Counted from the first letter of the stretch, positions 26,901 to 40,698 are shown. The stretch is DNA of 64,000 nucleotides from Membranipora membranacea (GCA_914767715.1 OU612070.1:27268025-27332024), one strand, 5' to 3'. Notes: generated by a model from the letters alone, not told the origin. Made by a program: numbers and translations.

Positions 26901-27413
26901 CATAAGTCTACATTATAGTGTGCAGCCCATTCCAATAGAAGTTCAATATGTCTCACAGTCACTTCCTGATTGTTTATACTGTACAATTTATTTCCCAAGC
27001 CTATGCAGAATTGCAAAGCCAGTCTGTTGAAGTCTATTTTATTGACATTTGAAACTATGAAAGTGTCTCCATGCCACCAGCTTTTGCATCATTACAAAGT
27101 TATATAGATGATGTGTGAGCCTATCTAGCCTCATTGGGTTCGTTTTCTTCTGTCATACGATTAGGTTTCATCTCAGCAGTTCAGTCTGCATGAGCAGACA
27201 ACTCTCAAACTAAATAACTCAGTAGTGTATTGTATTGTATTTTAGGAGCACATTTATAACCTGATGAAGAATGACAGCTACACAAGATTCATGCGTTCAG
27301 ATCAGTACAAGGACTATGTTAGCAACATGAAAAAGTCACGAACAACTCCAAATAAGATCAGCCTATTCGGTACTAAACAGATGATGATGCCGAACAACTC
27401 GTCAACGACTTGA
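14926..27413 (+). CDS. R7-family regulator of G-protein signalling (DEP-GGL-RGS)
   Basis: The core is certain. Exons 22394-22490, 23094-23303, 23565-23706, 24014-24095, 24552-24623, 25034-25152, 25555-25698, 26208-26378, 26765-26879 and 27246-27413 join in phase to 439 residues starting MEELVMKL. They contain a DEP domain ([23 protein letters not shown]), the R7 homology linker ([14 protein letters not shown]), a GGL domain for a Gbeta5-type partner ([16 protein letters not shown]) and an RGS domain ([35 protein letters not shown]). Family role: GTPase acceleration on Gi/o alpha subunits. Upstream exons 14926-14998, 16020-16213, 17352-17504 and 19538-20050 also splice in phase and end GYSK|MEEL, like VYRK|MEDV in RGS7. 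They add up to 311 Ser/Thr/Pro-rich residues (750 in total) that I do not recognise. The last donor (AAG|GTAGCG) is weak. A shorter start at 19547 or 22394 is possible. Confidence 0.88.
15708..15720 (+). repeat. Poly-G tract (13 G)
   Basis: A homopolymer of thirteen guanines in the first intron of the long RGS model. Could form quadruplex-like structure or be a sequencing-sensitive site. Confidence 0.8.
17262..17322. mobile_element. Short palindromic MITE, copy 2 (hAT-like)
   Basis: Near-perfect inverted arms (TAGCCTGGGCAGGCTGTCGGG and complement) surround a short GT-rich centre. Exact 8-bp duplications GCACTGAT occur at 17254-17261 and 17323-17330. An 8-bp target-site duplication is typical of hAT-superfamily transposition. 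The element lies about 30 bp upstream of the exon starting at 17352, close to the acceptor's polypyrimidine region. Confidence 0.8.
20658..20717. repeat. Exact tandem duplication of a 30-bp unit
   Basis: The unit beginning ACGAACGTGTGG occurs twice head to tail (20658-20687, 20688-20717) without differences, in an RGS intron. The lack of divergence suggests a recent event. Confidence 0.9.
21233..21265. repeat. 10-bp tandem repeat (CATATTTAGC)3
   Basis: Three exact copies of CATATTTAGC followed by CAT, in an RGS intron. Confidence 0.85.
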
Positions 27414-27940
27414 GTTAGCTGGGCATTGATAGATTTGTTTGGCCTTGTGAGGTGGTGAAGAGTCATGATATAGCCTGAGAACCCACGGAGGGGTATTTGA
27501 AATCTGAATGAGAATTATCTTATACTAGGCGGAGAGAAAGCAACTCCCTATCACTGACACAGTTCATTCAGCAAGATTAGTTCACTTGGCTTTGTCATTA
27601 GTCATTAGACTATCATTATTGCTTCCTTACACAAAATATTTAAAGCTGTTTGTCAAAGGTCAAAACTCACAATGTACTGAATTTGCAAATTTCTGCAAAG
27701 AAGATCAGTCATAAATTTCAGTTCAGTGCCAACAACCACAATCTCTATTTCTATAAATCGTACAGAAATACGCTGGCGTTATCACAGAACGACTATAGTG
27801 AATGGTAATCATCATTTAACGCCAAACACGGTTCTAGATTACTGTAAATATTCCGATTACTGTCTTTATACCCTTCAGTTGTGTCTTATACAAGTTTGTT
27901 TCAATCGATTTTATATTATAAGACAATATTTTTCTATGAA

Positions 27941-27946
27941 TTTATT
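27941..27946 (-). terminator. Candidate poly(A) signal AATAAA for TTC27
   Basis: TTTATT on the plus strand gives AATAAA on the minus strand, about 125 bp past the TTC27 stop codon. It lies in the short interval between the tail-to-tail RGS and TTC27 genes (27414-28069), which holds no other feature I can support. Confidence 0.55.
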
Positions 27947-28069
27947 CCTTGAGTCTAGTCAGAATGCCATTTACTTAATATTATAGAACAAAGGTTGACA
28001 GAAAATAATATTCATTTTTGCGAGAAGACGGAAATTTGATGCCTAAGATAATGATATGATTTTATACGA

Positions 28070-31000
28070 CTAAGACGATGTATTATTGGCCATGTCTTCA
28101 CAGATAGTAAGAGCACCTTCTAATTTGATGACTAATTCTTTCATACTTTCCGATGTTATTTGTTTAGTCACCGGGTCTGTATGAGCTTTAGTTATTCGAG
28201 CAATGTGACTTTTAACCTGTAGTTTACCGGTACTCGCGAACTTCCTAGAGTTTATTAGCTGATACGACTGCACCAGCTCGAGGAGTAAATCAGTATTATT
28301 AGTACATGTATCCTCTGATTTCTCCCAATTAGATACATTAGATGCACAGCGATAGGCTTTCTGTAAACATTGGATACCCTGTAAAACAAACAATATTATT
28401 ATAAGTTATTCCCCAATGAATAATCTAATCTTAGAACAAGCATAAGTGAATCACATTAAAATCAGACTAAGAATCTAACAGCTACTGACTACAGCATCAT
28501 CAACACCACACTGGTCTATAAAAGAAAATCCAATATATGGGGTTAAAGTAAGGCTGATGCAATCAACTTACCCGTTCGGTATTCTCCGGGCTGCTATCTT
28601 TAGTGTGAAGTATTAATCTCCCGTAGCAGGCCCATATGACAGAGTTAGTGGTAACCTTAGCTGTAGTGTGACCGAGGAGTTTGAGCAGAGCTTCCTTATG
28701 AACTGAGCACGGCTTATCGAAGGCATCCTCCACATCATCCATTACACACTGGGTTAAGTGCTTCACAACCTGAAGTCAAATATTAGAATATTCAACCCTA
28801 TCCAGGCATTCACTGATGGGCCTGTTCACATGGAGCACTTCAAGGCATCCCAATACGATGATACCAGAGACTATAGATATAGAGACCTTCCACTTGCCAT
28901 GATAACGTATATAACCGATGCGAACACATTGAAAATTAGGCTCCGCCCCTTTCTGGTGGTAATCGCTTGGAGGTAAGCGTACCCAGTGCTATGAATTTAC
29001 TATCAAAAATTGACAAGGTGAATGATTTAGTTGTTTATTTTATAAGTACATTCACACAAAACTCTCAATAATATCAACTGGGACAAATGAAATCTAAGAT
29101 GTGACTTTCATATAAAATATAGGCATCAAGGAAACAAAATACTTAGTGGATGATAAAACCTTTTGGTAATGTAGCCCCCATATGTATAGACAATTGAATA
29201 TTCAATGTGAAAATAGTTAAATGTGAACAAGCACTGATGTTATATTCTCCAGTTCCGGTGACTGAATTGAATTCCTTAGTTAGGCCAGCACAGAAACTTT
29301 CTATAGCATAGGTCTGAGAAAAGTATCATCCTCAAAAAGTCTAAGTTTTCCCGTTTAAAGTCAGCATATTGCTAATTGTTGCCTGAAGATATGTGCTTTG
29401 AACTGCTCTGAATCTGTCTATGAAGCCCAAACAAGTTTTCAAGGCGATTTGTAAAAGAAGCTTTTCATAGCCCAACCATCCCACAATAACTTTGAGGCAG
29501 AGAGGGAGGTCTCCTATCTCTCAATGCAGTAAATTCTTTACATTTGTCAGCATTGAATTGTCAGTATGAATCTGCTGACGATGCACTTTACTCTGATGCC
29601 ATTCTTACTTCAGTTTTGAATGTGTGTGTATGGTTGGTACTAGTCACCATGATTAAATTTTTTTTTTAATCTTAGAGCATATATTAACAAACAAAAAGAA
29701 GCCCTCTTCCTCTTGTCCTCACACATGAAAACTTTGTCCATGAAACTCATCACAACAGCTAACCTATGTCAGGCCATCATCACATCGCAGTGGGCAACAA
29801 TGATGGATTATACTGCACAGCCCCCTTACTTTCTTACAAAAATACAGGCCTGTATAATATAAATCTCTGGCTAAGAATGCAATAACATGTTGATAGTGAC
29901 TTTGTTGCTGTCTGATCTGGTTTTGTCATCAAGATTGTGGTTATTTTGCCTCAAATAACTCAGGTGAAAAACCTGAAATTTTATTGAGAAACCCATTGCT
30001 GTCCAAGGCAGCAGCGTTTACTTTACAACCAGAAGTGGGCGTGTCCGTTAAATAAAGCTGATTGGCTATTCGCATTTTATGCGCAAGTGGAAGGTCTCTA
30101 TATCTATAGTCTCTGAGCAGTTTGGAGTTTTCGGCACATGTTGCTTGATACAGAGCATGTTGCATGGAGAGGTCCATAAATGTATGAATTATATAGAAAA
30201 AAGGCTGTCTCACTGCCTGCAGCCAAACAAACAGTATAAACAAGCGGACACCAGGACCACCATATAATCGAGGAGTAATAGGGAAATACATTGTGCATGA
30301 AATAATAATATGATTCAATACAAGTGCTAAGAACACCAACGCATCTGATAACTATACATCAGAGGCTCACCATTTCGTCCTCCCACTTGTTGCGGAGGTC
30401 GAGTATTCTGTGAGCTGCTCGTATAACCTCGGCAATCTGTCCACAGTCTGATCCGACCAGAGAATAGTTCTCCCAAACCTTCCAGTTATCAAAACTACAT
30501 TTTATAGCATCCTGTAGCACAGCAAAGCCCCGAGCTCTGCAATAACAGACGTGTGGACACTTACAACTAACAGGAATGTCATAGAGATATTTGTAAAGTA
30601 ATGGTTGGGTTGCATTTAGTTGCCTAATGGATGTTCTTTCAACACAACTTAGCAAACATAAAATAGAAAATAAAATTAAGTTGAAAAATGAGTTAGACCT
30701 CCTCAGTCCAGCCATTCCCAGAATGAAATATAAACTCTTCATCGTGTGATCAAGCTAACAAGAAGACAGCCATGTCTGTAGGGAGAAATCAGTCGATGCT
30801 AACTAGACTCGACAGCAGACTATGTATTGTTGTTGATATGTTAGCTCCATTGAAGTAAGCAAATAGTCTGTGATATGACATGAGTAAGCATAGTCACCAA
30901 CTAATTGCTTGCCACACTTCACCAAATATATGCCAGCGAGGTACAGGGAATTTCTTCTCAACAGTGAAATTTGATTTTAACGTATCATGCCAAACAAGAC

Positions 31001-34000
31001 AAATGACGAGCAAGAATGAACATTATGTGACAGACTTGCCAAATGGTTTGTTAGAAAAACTCACACACATATCATCGCGTAAGAAATGGTGTTATATGTT
31101 TTAATCTAGGGGTAGTCTAGTTGGGGGTTGAAACTTTGTTGTGATCAAATTACAAAGAATATGAATAACCATTCAGTATGCACATCATAATAGATCAACT
31201 ATTGTTGATGTATCCGTATAAGTATGCTAGAATAACAAGATAATATCAGCTGGGCAACTCACTTTTGTTTATTTCTGATGTATGCAGCTGCCAGGTTGTT
31301 CCAGGCTTCAAAGTTATCCTCATTTAAGATCAGACATCGTCTGAAAGCTGTGGCAGCTTTGTCAAAGATACCGGAGGCTAGAGCGGCACACCCGAAACTA
31401 AACCAACATCCGGCCTGAAGAGGATTCAGGGCCAAAGTGTTCTCAAAATACTCTATACACTTCTCGTACTGTAAACCAAGCAAGGCAAATATTTAAAGAA
31501 AATGAACAACATCCATTTTTTACAGGAAAAAAAAACTCAGCTGGCTGAAAAAGTGAAGAAAGACCCTGCTTGAATGTCGTTGGCCAGGGTAAAACTTCGC
31601 TGCTTGTTGAAAACTATAAACACATCAACATTTTTGTTCTATCAATAACAATAATGATGATCGTTTATTACAGTCTCATATTTGAGAAATATTTTGTTTT
31701 CGCTGAGCAATAAAAGTTATGGTGTACACATTAAAAAGTTTTGGTCTGGTTGAATTTAAAAATTGAAAAAAAAAAATAAACAGTAAGAATTATCACTAGT
31801 TGGCTAAAAAATACACTGTAATAGTATTACAGTGTATGTGTACGTTGTAAAGGGGAAACCTTTATTCAGGACCAGCACAAGATCTTATTTTATATTTCTC
31901 ACACCCTCTCACCTCCGTAGCTCTGAGATAGTGGAACGCGAGACCTCTCATTGCTCGAGCTGATCTGTGATTGGAGAACTCCCAGGCTTTGTGATAATAC
32001 TGAGGGTCTGCTGTAACATCTGATAAGCTACAGTACAGAGGGGCTGTCTCTGATACAGCTAGCCGCTCACGTATCAACTCCTCCGCCTGACAAACCACAT
32101 AAACAACACAACTATAAGCTTGGGCTTCTACATGAGGAGTTACCCACTCATTGACGACATACTTCAAAGAGTGGGCAACTCTAAAATATCACCATTTTGG
32201 GAACGAAGCTACATAAATTAGTTCATTTTTGGTAACTGTGTATAGGCTTCCTCCAATGAAAATACTGATTGATTTCATTTGCAGTAAGGCGTTACAAAAT
32301 CAATGCATGACAATTGTGAATATATTTATTTCTGTTGTTACTCGTAACTGAGCGATTAACATCACTCACCCTGCCAGTACGCCCGGCTCTCTGACAGCAG
32401 ACTATGAGGGGATACCAGAGTCCGAGTCTATCAAACACCTCCATTGCTGACGCGTACACTCCTATATCCATTTGTAAATCACCGAGGCTTTTCTAAAAAT
32501 ACAACACAGTAGAGGAAACTGAATCTAGGCTTAAAATATGACATTTGAGAAAACGAAAAACCTACTCTCTAAACTTGATGTTTCATGACCTCACAGTGCG
32601 CAATTAGCGACTGTGTTGTGTTTGGTCAAATTGCATATTGAAATATTTTGATGCTATAGTCACTTGCTGCTTCCATGAGTTCCAAATCAGACAGTAATAT
32701 GTCATCAGCATAGTACAGCATTCATACATTTGAGCAGTTTCTCAAAGTCAGATGGGCAAGCCAAGCCATGACCATATTTCTCACCTGTAGTTGCCAGATT
32801 GGAGGTAGACAGGTAGAGTATACACCTCTTAGTCTCTCTGTGACAGGTGCCCCTGTCTGTGTGGTCACTGATGACAGGTACTCTAATTGTCTCAGAGATC
32901 TCTCTATACGACGACCACTGTGCTTCTCTACTACACTACGTATCATCAGACCCTTACACTGTACGCTCCAGTCTACTGGTGTTATAAACATGTACTGTAA
33001 TATGAGAGCAGGGACGTTATGAGTAAGGGTAGGTTTACCAAAGGCCATTAAAGCAATGACTGAAAAATGATTTGATTGTTAAATTATGATAGGAGCAGCC
33101 AGTGCCTGGCACGTAGAATGCAACATATGTCTTTTATCAGTAGTGTTCAAAGTAGTTTTCAAGAATCAAAAGTTTACGCTTGTACGTAGTAGTGTACCAG
33201 ACATAAGTTTAGGAAGAATGATACCGATGTCTTATATCATCATCATCAGTGTATTAATTAACGAGTGTATAGAAGTGAGAATAAAGGCAGCTCACATTGA
33301 GATAGGCCAGTGATTCCTCCTCAGTTATCTCAGCGTCTGCTCCGGATGCCTTCACATATCTGTTTTCTTCACTGTAAGACAGGTGAGAAATGAGAAACAT
33401 TCAACTTGATGAGTTGTTTGCCAGGTCTAGATGACAAGATTACCACACACCTCCTAACATCAACAAATACCAATCAAATTCTCTGCAAAATCGCTGATTG
33501 TAAGTGCGGCATCATACACAAGACTAATGGTAAGGCCACACTCATGCAAATTTCCACTAATTCTTGTAAATTAAATTTCGTATAAATATCAACCTGCCAC
33601 ACATGATTGTCATCTCCCAAATTCGTACTAATGATTTACGGGTGTAATCCTCCTCAGCCAATCTAAACCATGGGCCTAACAGTGATATAAGCAGTTTCTT
33701 CTTGTTTATACCAACCAGTCCAGTGATTCAGCTTCTGGATATGCTTAGGCTCAACTATCTCCTTATATTTATTCAATTTGATACCCCGTAATATCGTACA
33801 TCGTGAACATACAACGTTTCAAAAAATCGTGGGAATCCCAATTCGCCCGAAAGTGCTGGTAAAAATCGCGAGAAAACAACCCTTGTGGCATTACCTTAAA
33901 ACAAAGTTCTTGTCTACCAGAAGAAAAAGATGAGTTCTTACCATAGAGCCATTATAAGACAATGGTGCAGCCAATCAGTAGCCACTTCTTTCTCGCTGTC

Positions 34001-36545
34001 TCCGCCTCCATTAGTCTCAGCGGGCTCCTGATTGGTCAGCTTCATTCTGTTGAGCACAGTATCGTCCTGCAGCGGTTCTTCTGTAGGTACGCTCTGACAG
34101 ACACTAGTATCATATAACAAGAGTGGTGAGGTAGTGTCAGGCTCTGATTGAGATGCGACTTTCAGCACCAGCTGAGCAATTTCCTTATGTTGATACCTCG
34201 TCCGTTTACCTGGGACACCTGCCAATACAACACTTCATGACATGAGCTTACATTGTAAACTAAATAGCCACAGAGGGCCACACAATCACATTCACAACGA
34301 TACATTTTGATAATAGTCGGTAGAATTGGGCAGATTGACCAAGTAATCGCAATCAACTCCTAATCAAATAAAGTATCACACGATGCTGGGAAAAAGAAAC
34401 AAAAAAGTTAGAAACTTACTCCAGTTTGTAATTTAAACCTGTTTGCATTCACCCTAATATGCAGGAAAAGTTCACCCATATGTCTCCTTGTATTCATATG
34501 TTTATATTGCCAATCTACGCATTATATTCTAGTCATCCTTACCATCTAGTTTGATATCCACACCACAGTTTAGTTGAGCGTGCTGAAGCAGAGTCTTACA
34601 CGTCTTATGTTCAAAGTAATATCTTGTTATCCAGGCAGCCTCTAACTGCCAACTGATCAACTTTTTGAGACAATCACAGGCTTCTGTAGTAGTGCTACCT
34701 TCGGCTTCTATGGAAGACAACAGAATATTTTTACCTAATGGAACTGAGAATAATGCTGGAAAAGTTTTTATATTATTATTAAAATATCATCAATACATCA
34801 TCTTCCTTCACTTATAGATCCTGCATTGACTGACAATACTCAGTAAAAGGTCACAGTATCTATGAAACACTAACTATGTCACTAACACCTAACTGAGAAA
34901 TACATTATCTACAATGGACAGCATTACCTTGCTCTTCATTAGGTACGTCAGTATCAGTAAAGCTGAGAAAAGTCTCAGATTTAACTGTGATACCAGCAGC
35001 GGACATTAGAGTGTTAACACATCTCATACCCTCTATCTTCAGAGTATTACATCGCTCCTCTATCATAGCCTGGTGTACATAGACTGAGCGTAACTCCCAC
35101 ATCAGCCATACCTGAGAGATATATAAGATGTCACTACATTATGTATATCATACCGCGCAGTACAGTATTTGAAGTATGTGGATGTCTATCATGTGATCAA
35201 CTTTATTAGGAAAGAGGAAGAGTCTTATTCTGGTGGATGGATGACTTATGATTTGGACCTCATCATCATATCAATTTGTGCTCGATGCAAATATTCAGGG
35301 TGCCTTTACTGCAATCACTGGGGACACCTAAAAGTGTCAGATATAAGTTAACGTAGTTTACACACTTTAGACTTGTTGGGTTGAGGTATGGCTGTAGATA
35401 GTATATTCCTCGCTATTATCAGGAGAGAAGGATACTGTACTCTCTCATATAGAGGCTCTCCGTCTGTAGATAACAAGTCTAATATCTTCTTCTCTGACTC
35501 CTCAAACTCCTGTAACATTAACAAGTAAATCTATGATCTATTTACACAGTAAAAGATAACAGCTCATGGCAAGAAGTAGTTGTGCAATAATAAAGATTCA
35601 AAAGCAACATACAGATTTACACTGTCAAAAATTAAACTAAGTAACTTAAAATATCATGTAACTTAAAAAGTCCCTGTCTGTATGGCTCCAGCTTACAGAA
35701 CCACAATAGTAATGGCTCGATTACGGCAAAATTTTCTCATAAAATGGGATAGCTACCAAATAGACCACCAGTTGTCAGAATGCTAACCTGTATATCGACT
35801 TCCAGCACATCAGCTAGTTTCTGTGAGGATAGAGTGAGCGGCCCAGTCCAGTTATGTTGTACAAACAGCTGTAAGGCCGACACGGCAGCGATAAGCAGTG
35901 TTTTGAGGTCTTCTTCTGATTGGCTGTAAATAGTTAAGTTTAAATGTGCTGCTGAATACACCCATAGGCCTGTTGGGATTAACAAATTTTCCTTGGTCAT
36001 GCCATCAATAAGAGTTGGTAATAATAGCTACGAACAGTTACTTACTTGATAGTCTCAGTTTCATCACTACTAAGTGCCTTGGTCCAAAGTCGCTTCACAA
36101 GCTGGGCGTAACAAGGCTTTGATAATATTTGGAGGAATTCACCATCATAAAGCAGACGCTGGTCATCACTTAAGTTTGTTTGGGAATCAGATTCTGCAAC
36201 ATAATCAATAGATAATTACAGTGTGACAGAAGTCGCGGGGTTAGGTTTTACAATGCAGTGACAAAGCAAAACGTCTTCCCTGGCATAAATCAATTACCCT
36301 CTCCCCAAAGGAGGTCCATTGCATAAACAATCAATCCTATGGACTAACTATTGTCATCAGGTCAACCTTAATGCCTTCTCTCCTCTCCTCTCACGAAAGT
36401 TATTTATATTGAAGGCTGTACCAGCAGGCCTAGGACTATGCACTTTTTTGGCTACTGCTAACTTTGAGAAGAAACTGAGTCAAATAGACCTACCATTTTT
36501 TTCATGAATGCACAATCCAGATAACAGATCAGCACAGTTCTGCAT
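28070..36545 (-). CDS. TTC27: Tetratricopeptide repeat protein 27 homologue
   Basis: Fifteen coding exons on the minus strand join in phase (5' to 3', plus coordinates): 36494-36545, 36046-36193, 35788-35923, 35366-35509, 34928-35111, 34543-34707, 33942-34209, 33296-33371, 32785-32994, 32370-32492, 31913-32086, 31263-31468, 30371-30536, 28572-28769 and 28070-28378. The product is 852 residues; human TTC27 has about 843. Landmarks matching the family in order are LQLFVQHNWTGP near the N-terminus, GKRTRYQHKEIAQLVL mid-protein, YYHKAWEFSNHRSARAMRG, the TPR pairs ALNPLQAGCWFSFGCAAL and NFEAWNNLAAAYI, and LDLRNKWEDE. Family members are helical TPR scaffold proteins; a precise biochemical role is not evident from the sequence. 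The first ATG sits 14 bases inside an exon with its own acceptor (36559), so an untranslated upstream exon is expected. Confidence 0.94.
28863..30115. mobile_element. Non-autonomous DNA transposon, ACCAGAGACTATAG termini
   Basis: Left terminus 28863-28898 and right terminus 30081-30115 are inverted repeats (ACCAGAGACTATAGATATAG… then CCTTCCACTTG). Subterminal similarity continues, including a CCGCCC…TTCTGGT block on both sides. The 1.25-kb element sits in the intron between TTC27 exons 28572-28769 and 30371-30536. It has no transposase. The same terminal sequence forms the palindrome at 2803-2836. Target-site duplication not clear. Confidence 0.7.
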
Positions 36546-36857
36546 CTTCTTTGTCAAACCTGTAACAAAGAAGTATTTGTATGTAGATTTTGATGGTTCT
36601 GTGATAACTTCTAATATATTATGGCTTTTGCAGCATTGGATGCTGGCTAGTGTGAGTTCCGTAGTCTACGAGCGAGTTTAATCGATTGGGATTAGCTGGC
36701 CTTTGTTCTTACCAAGATTTCATATATATATCCATTGCCATACTCACCGAAAACATGTCATAGGCCTACAATACATACACACAAAAAGAGGGCCTGAATC
36801 TGAGCAAAAAAAGACAAGTAAATGAATTAATCAAATCAATCAAATCAGTGATACTCA

Positions 36858-36928
36858 ATCAATCAACAAGTAGACACTCTATACTATACAATGTATGTAT
36901 AGGATAGAGTGTCTAATTGTTGATTGAT
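36858..36928. repeat. 71-bp hairpin
   Basis: Arms 36858-36889 and 36897-36928 are reverse complements with two mismatches (block AGACACTCTAT and complement), around a 7-bp loop. It lies in the divergent intergenic region between TTC27 and SmD2. Confidence 0.8.
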
Positions 36929-38989
36929 ACATCATCATACAATCCTTATTAATTAATGATCATCATCGTTATTATTATCGTAATGCAAACATTGATTAGG
37001 GCTTATTTTCATATAATGACAATCAGTCTTTCAATAACAATCAGACAAAGCTGGAAAAGTTGATAAAACTGAAAGACGGAGACTGAGAGTGAATGAATTG
37101 AATGTTCTTTTGAATTTTGGACTGGTCTTACTGAATCATAATAATAATCATAATAATAAATATATATATGACTCAACTCAATCATATATTAATAAGCCTA
37201 CCTTCCTTGGATAAAGTGAGAACTAAACGCTATGCATGGGTTAAATAGAGTTGTCATGGGCTCCTAGCGGCTCAGTTCTTTTCAATATCAATTAGTAAAG
37301 TAATGCCTTAAAAGTTCAATAAATAATTTTGTTCCTTGGACTTGACAGAAAAAAAGCACATGTAACTGTGTGGTGCAACAATGACTCTTCTATGAGATAG
37401 AAGATTTTTAGGAAGCAGTAAACCAATATGTGAAGGTCAAAGTTTAAAATGTCAAAGTTTTATGGAGTTGCTTTACTTTCTAACGGTAGGAAACAACTCC
37501 ATATCAAAACAAATTTGGTCTAAAAATGACTTGTAATCAGGGAGTCCCAAACTCCCTGTTGTAATCCATCCATACAGTTGGCTGGATTACAAGTGAGTGA
37601 AGCCTGGGGAGACAATGGCTAAATTTGTTATTAAAAGGACACAAAGTAAAACCAGCACCAGGTTGTCAATGCTCTTCAACCACGTGGCCTGAATTTGATC
37701 CCCTCCCCAGAAGTCTTTTTCTGATCTGATGCTTAGCCATTCATCAAATCCATTAGACGTTAGTTTAAGGTCTCCTCATTGATGGCCCGAACCTCATGTC
37801 TGTGTTATTCTCATAAAGTGAATAGTTCAAGGGATTATCCCAGTATAGGGATAATATTGGGATAATTCTAATAACAGCTCAGTCTACCCTTATAACCTAC
37901 AGCCGCTTAGCACGTTTAGAACTTTCTAAATACAGACAATCAGACATCCCGGAAATTACCAGAACAGCTGAATAATCAAAAGATCCACGGACTGTGTATT
38001 CCAAAACAAAGGAGAATGCATTAAGAACCCATAAACAAAATAGATCCTTCACAAAATTGAACTTTTACAGAAATAACCTTTCACCAAGGAGTAAAAGACT
38101 TTTCTTTACAATAGAATAGTTCTGACTGCTAACACATGTGTGTAGCCTGCTATATGAGGAAAGATTCCTCGGGAACTTGCTGGGCAATCAATAGGAATAA
38201 CTCGGGCAATTTTTCATTTTTCATGCGATGTGAACTACACACTTTTCGAAATTAGTCTCACATGAAGTTATTTAAGAGTTGGAGGAATAGAAGAGTGATT
38301 TATTATATCATGATGAAATTCATTGCATTTTCAGAAATTAGTTTGCAAATTTAGCTATTATTTAATTCTGTTTGTGCTATAGCTTTTATGAGTCTATTTC
38401 CAGAAAGCGCCGAGCTAAGTTTGCTTTGCAGTCTTGATAGAATGTATGGTCACTGAAATAGAAATCGTTGCTGTAGAATGATCTTATGGGTGATCTGAAT
38501 GCAAATGATGAGGCAATATAATACAGGGGTATGTATTTAAATGAAATAAAACAATAAATATGCCGGTACAGATATCGGCAATCGAGGAAAAATTGTTATT
38601 TGTACTGTCGTTTATTATGCCCAAGTTCAGTCATATGAAAAGTAGTAAGCAAATTCTTTTTAGACAAGTGGTATGCAGGTGGCATCAGAGCCCTTCGCAT
38701 CTGAAGTTTGGCCACTCATTCTTCCCAGATTGATAAATTGGTTACAATACACATAGCAGCACCAGCTTTCAAATGCAATACAAGGAGTTGTATTTCCCTT
38801 CATATCATAATTATTCTGCAGGTAATGAAATTGTTTGATTGCAAAACAAGACTAATATGTCAAGGCCATCCTCCATGCCGCCATCTTTTTCTTCAAATTA
38901 ACAAAAAACTTGTTATTTTTAAAAGCTCTTCATTTGAGCTTATACAATCTTCTCTCATTCAATTTTGGAGGTATCACAGCTGATAGATT
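36929..38989. other. Divergent intergenic region TTC27 / SmD2
   Basis: Holds the presumed 5' region of TTC27 (minus) and the promoter of SmD2 (plus), plus a short hairpin at 37538-37558. No TATA box or coding exon was recognised. Confidence 0.45.
37538..37558. repeat. Dispersed CAGGGAGT hairpin, copy 1
   Basis: CAGGGAGTCCCAAACTCCCTG forms a small hairpin. The same sequence type recurs at 41249, 43406 and 52440. Confidence 0.6.
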
Positions 38990-40538
38990 ATGGCGTAAGT
39001 ATAACTATAATTCTCTATTGTGTTTTACTCATGAGATGAAATTGAAAATTTAATAGAAATAGTGAAAATATGAGGTGAATCAAGGAGTACTCCCTGCCTG
39101 GGTGAACTGAATCAGTGAATGATTCAATGAATAAACTTCCTTACTAAACTTCACAATGAAGAGAATAATAGGTTGGACATGAAAAGTATTGTATGTATGT
39201 AAGAATCTCTTGTTTGCTCACTGTAGGCTTGATACTGTAACTGTAGTTTTAGGTTCTTACTTGCTAGTTCTAGTGCATTGTATTGTGTAACTGTTTGATT
39301 GTTTGAAGTTGACTGCTGAAGCAGAAAAAATAACAGCCAACTAATCTAACATCTATCTATGCTATAACAACACACACTTACTTAATTTAACTATGCTATT
39401 ACTCTGATGATTACTGTTATCCAACACTCTGCCCATATATGTAATAGGAGATACTATAACTATCTTTGTTTGTGACTATGCTGAGTTGGTTTGGTAAAAA
39501 CTGAGATAATAAATTTGAGTAATCGCGCCTTGTAAAACAAAGACAACCCAAATGACTACCTACAGTACTTCAGACCCAGTGTAGGATTGAATTCGCAAAC
39601 ATAATTTATCATGTTATCAATAAGTATTACACTTTGTTCTTTTAGAGCCATTAAACCAAAGTCTGAGATGACTCCAGAGGAGATGGCGGCTCGTGAGCAA
39701 GAAGAGTTCAACACTGGACCACTCTCTGTCCTAACACAGTCTGTAAAGAACAACACACAGGTGCTCATCAACTGTCGTAACAACAAGAAACTACTCGGCA
39801 GAGTTAAAGCTTTTGACAGGTGAGCAATTACTATTTGTGCTTCAGTGTTTTAAGAAGAGTAGAAATACAATTAAAATTAAAAATATATATGGCCTGATGC
39901 TCCCTAGTCAATGTGATGGCTCTGATTTGCTGCCAAATATGAGCAAACAAATTTGCTTAATTAATGCAGCTATATACGGTATAATATGACTGTCAGTTGT
40001 TTTGACTAACAAACATTTACCCATATCCTCTTGAGGTAGCTGCAAGTAATATCTCATTGCATTTCAATGATGCTAGATGTTTGTTTAGAGTTTGTTTAGT
40101 GCTGCTACCAGAACAAATTTCATCAATTCATGGAACAATCCAAGTGCCTGATGTATCAGTTATGCAGATGTAGGTGGACTAGCTGTAACAGAGTATATGA
40201 TTTTTGGGGCTTGAATTTATAGATCTCTTAGAAACAGTAAATTTAACTCCTTCAACATTGTAAAAAGAAAATTATTAACTTAGCAATTAGCTCAAGTTGT
40301 TTTATTTCATAGTAGCAGTAGTTTTCAGCATTCAGTAACATGATTGTTTGTTATTTATTATAGACATTGTAACATGGTGATGGAAAATGTTAAAGAGATG
40401 TGGACTGAAGTCCCGAAAGCAGGAAAAGGAAAGAAAAAAAGCAAACCGGTCAACAAGGATCGTTACATCAGTAAAATGTTCCTCCGAGGTGACTCTGTGA
40501 TCTTAGTACTGAGAAATCCTCTGGCTGCAGCCAAGTAA
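38990..40538 (+). CDS. SNRPD2: Small nuclear ribonucleoprotein Sm D2
   Basis: Three exons join to 117 residues. 38990-38994 supplies only ATG-GC, followed by 39646-39819 and 40364-40538. The family protein is about 118 residues. After a variable N-terminus ([15 protein letters not shown]) the sequence is nearly identical to animal SmD2: [17 protein letters not shown] (Sm1 start), [36 protein letters not shown] and the Sm2 motif [15 protein letters not shown]. SmD2 is part of the heptameric Sm ring on U1, U2, U4 and U5 snRNAs and acts in nuclear pre-mRNA splicing. Splitting the second codon after its second base leaves a five-base coding first exon, so the start depends entirely on correct splicing. 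The next gene upstream (TTC27) diverges. Confidence 0.96.
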
Positions 40539-40698
40539 ACTATGTACTATATAAAGTAAACAGAAAATCTGACACATAGCTACATATGGTAATATCTGGT
40601 ACCATTTTAATAGCGAATCCAGCTAAGAATCAAGGTTTGAGTATTTAGTGTACAGATGTTATATAATTTGGTATTGTAAATAATGTCTTTAGAGTTTC

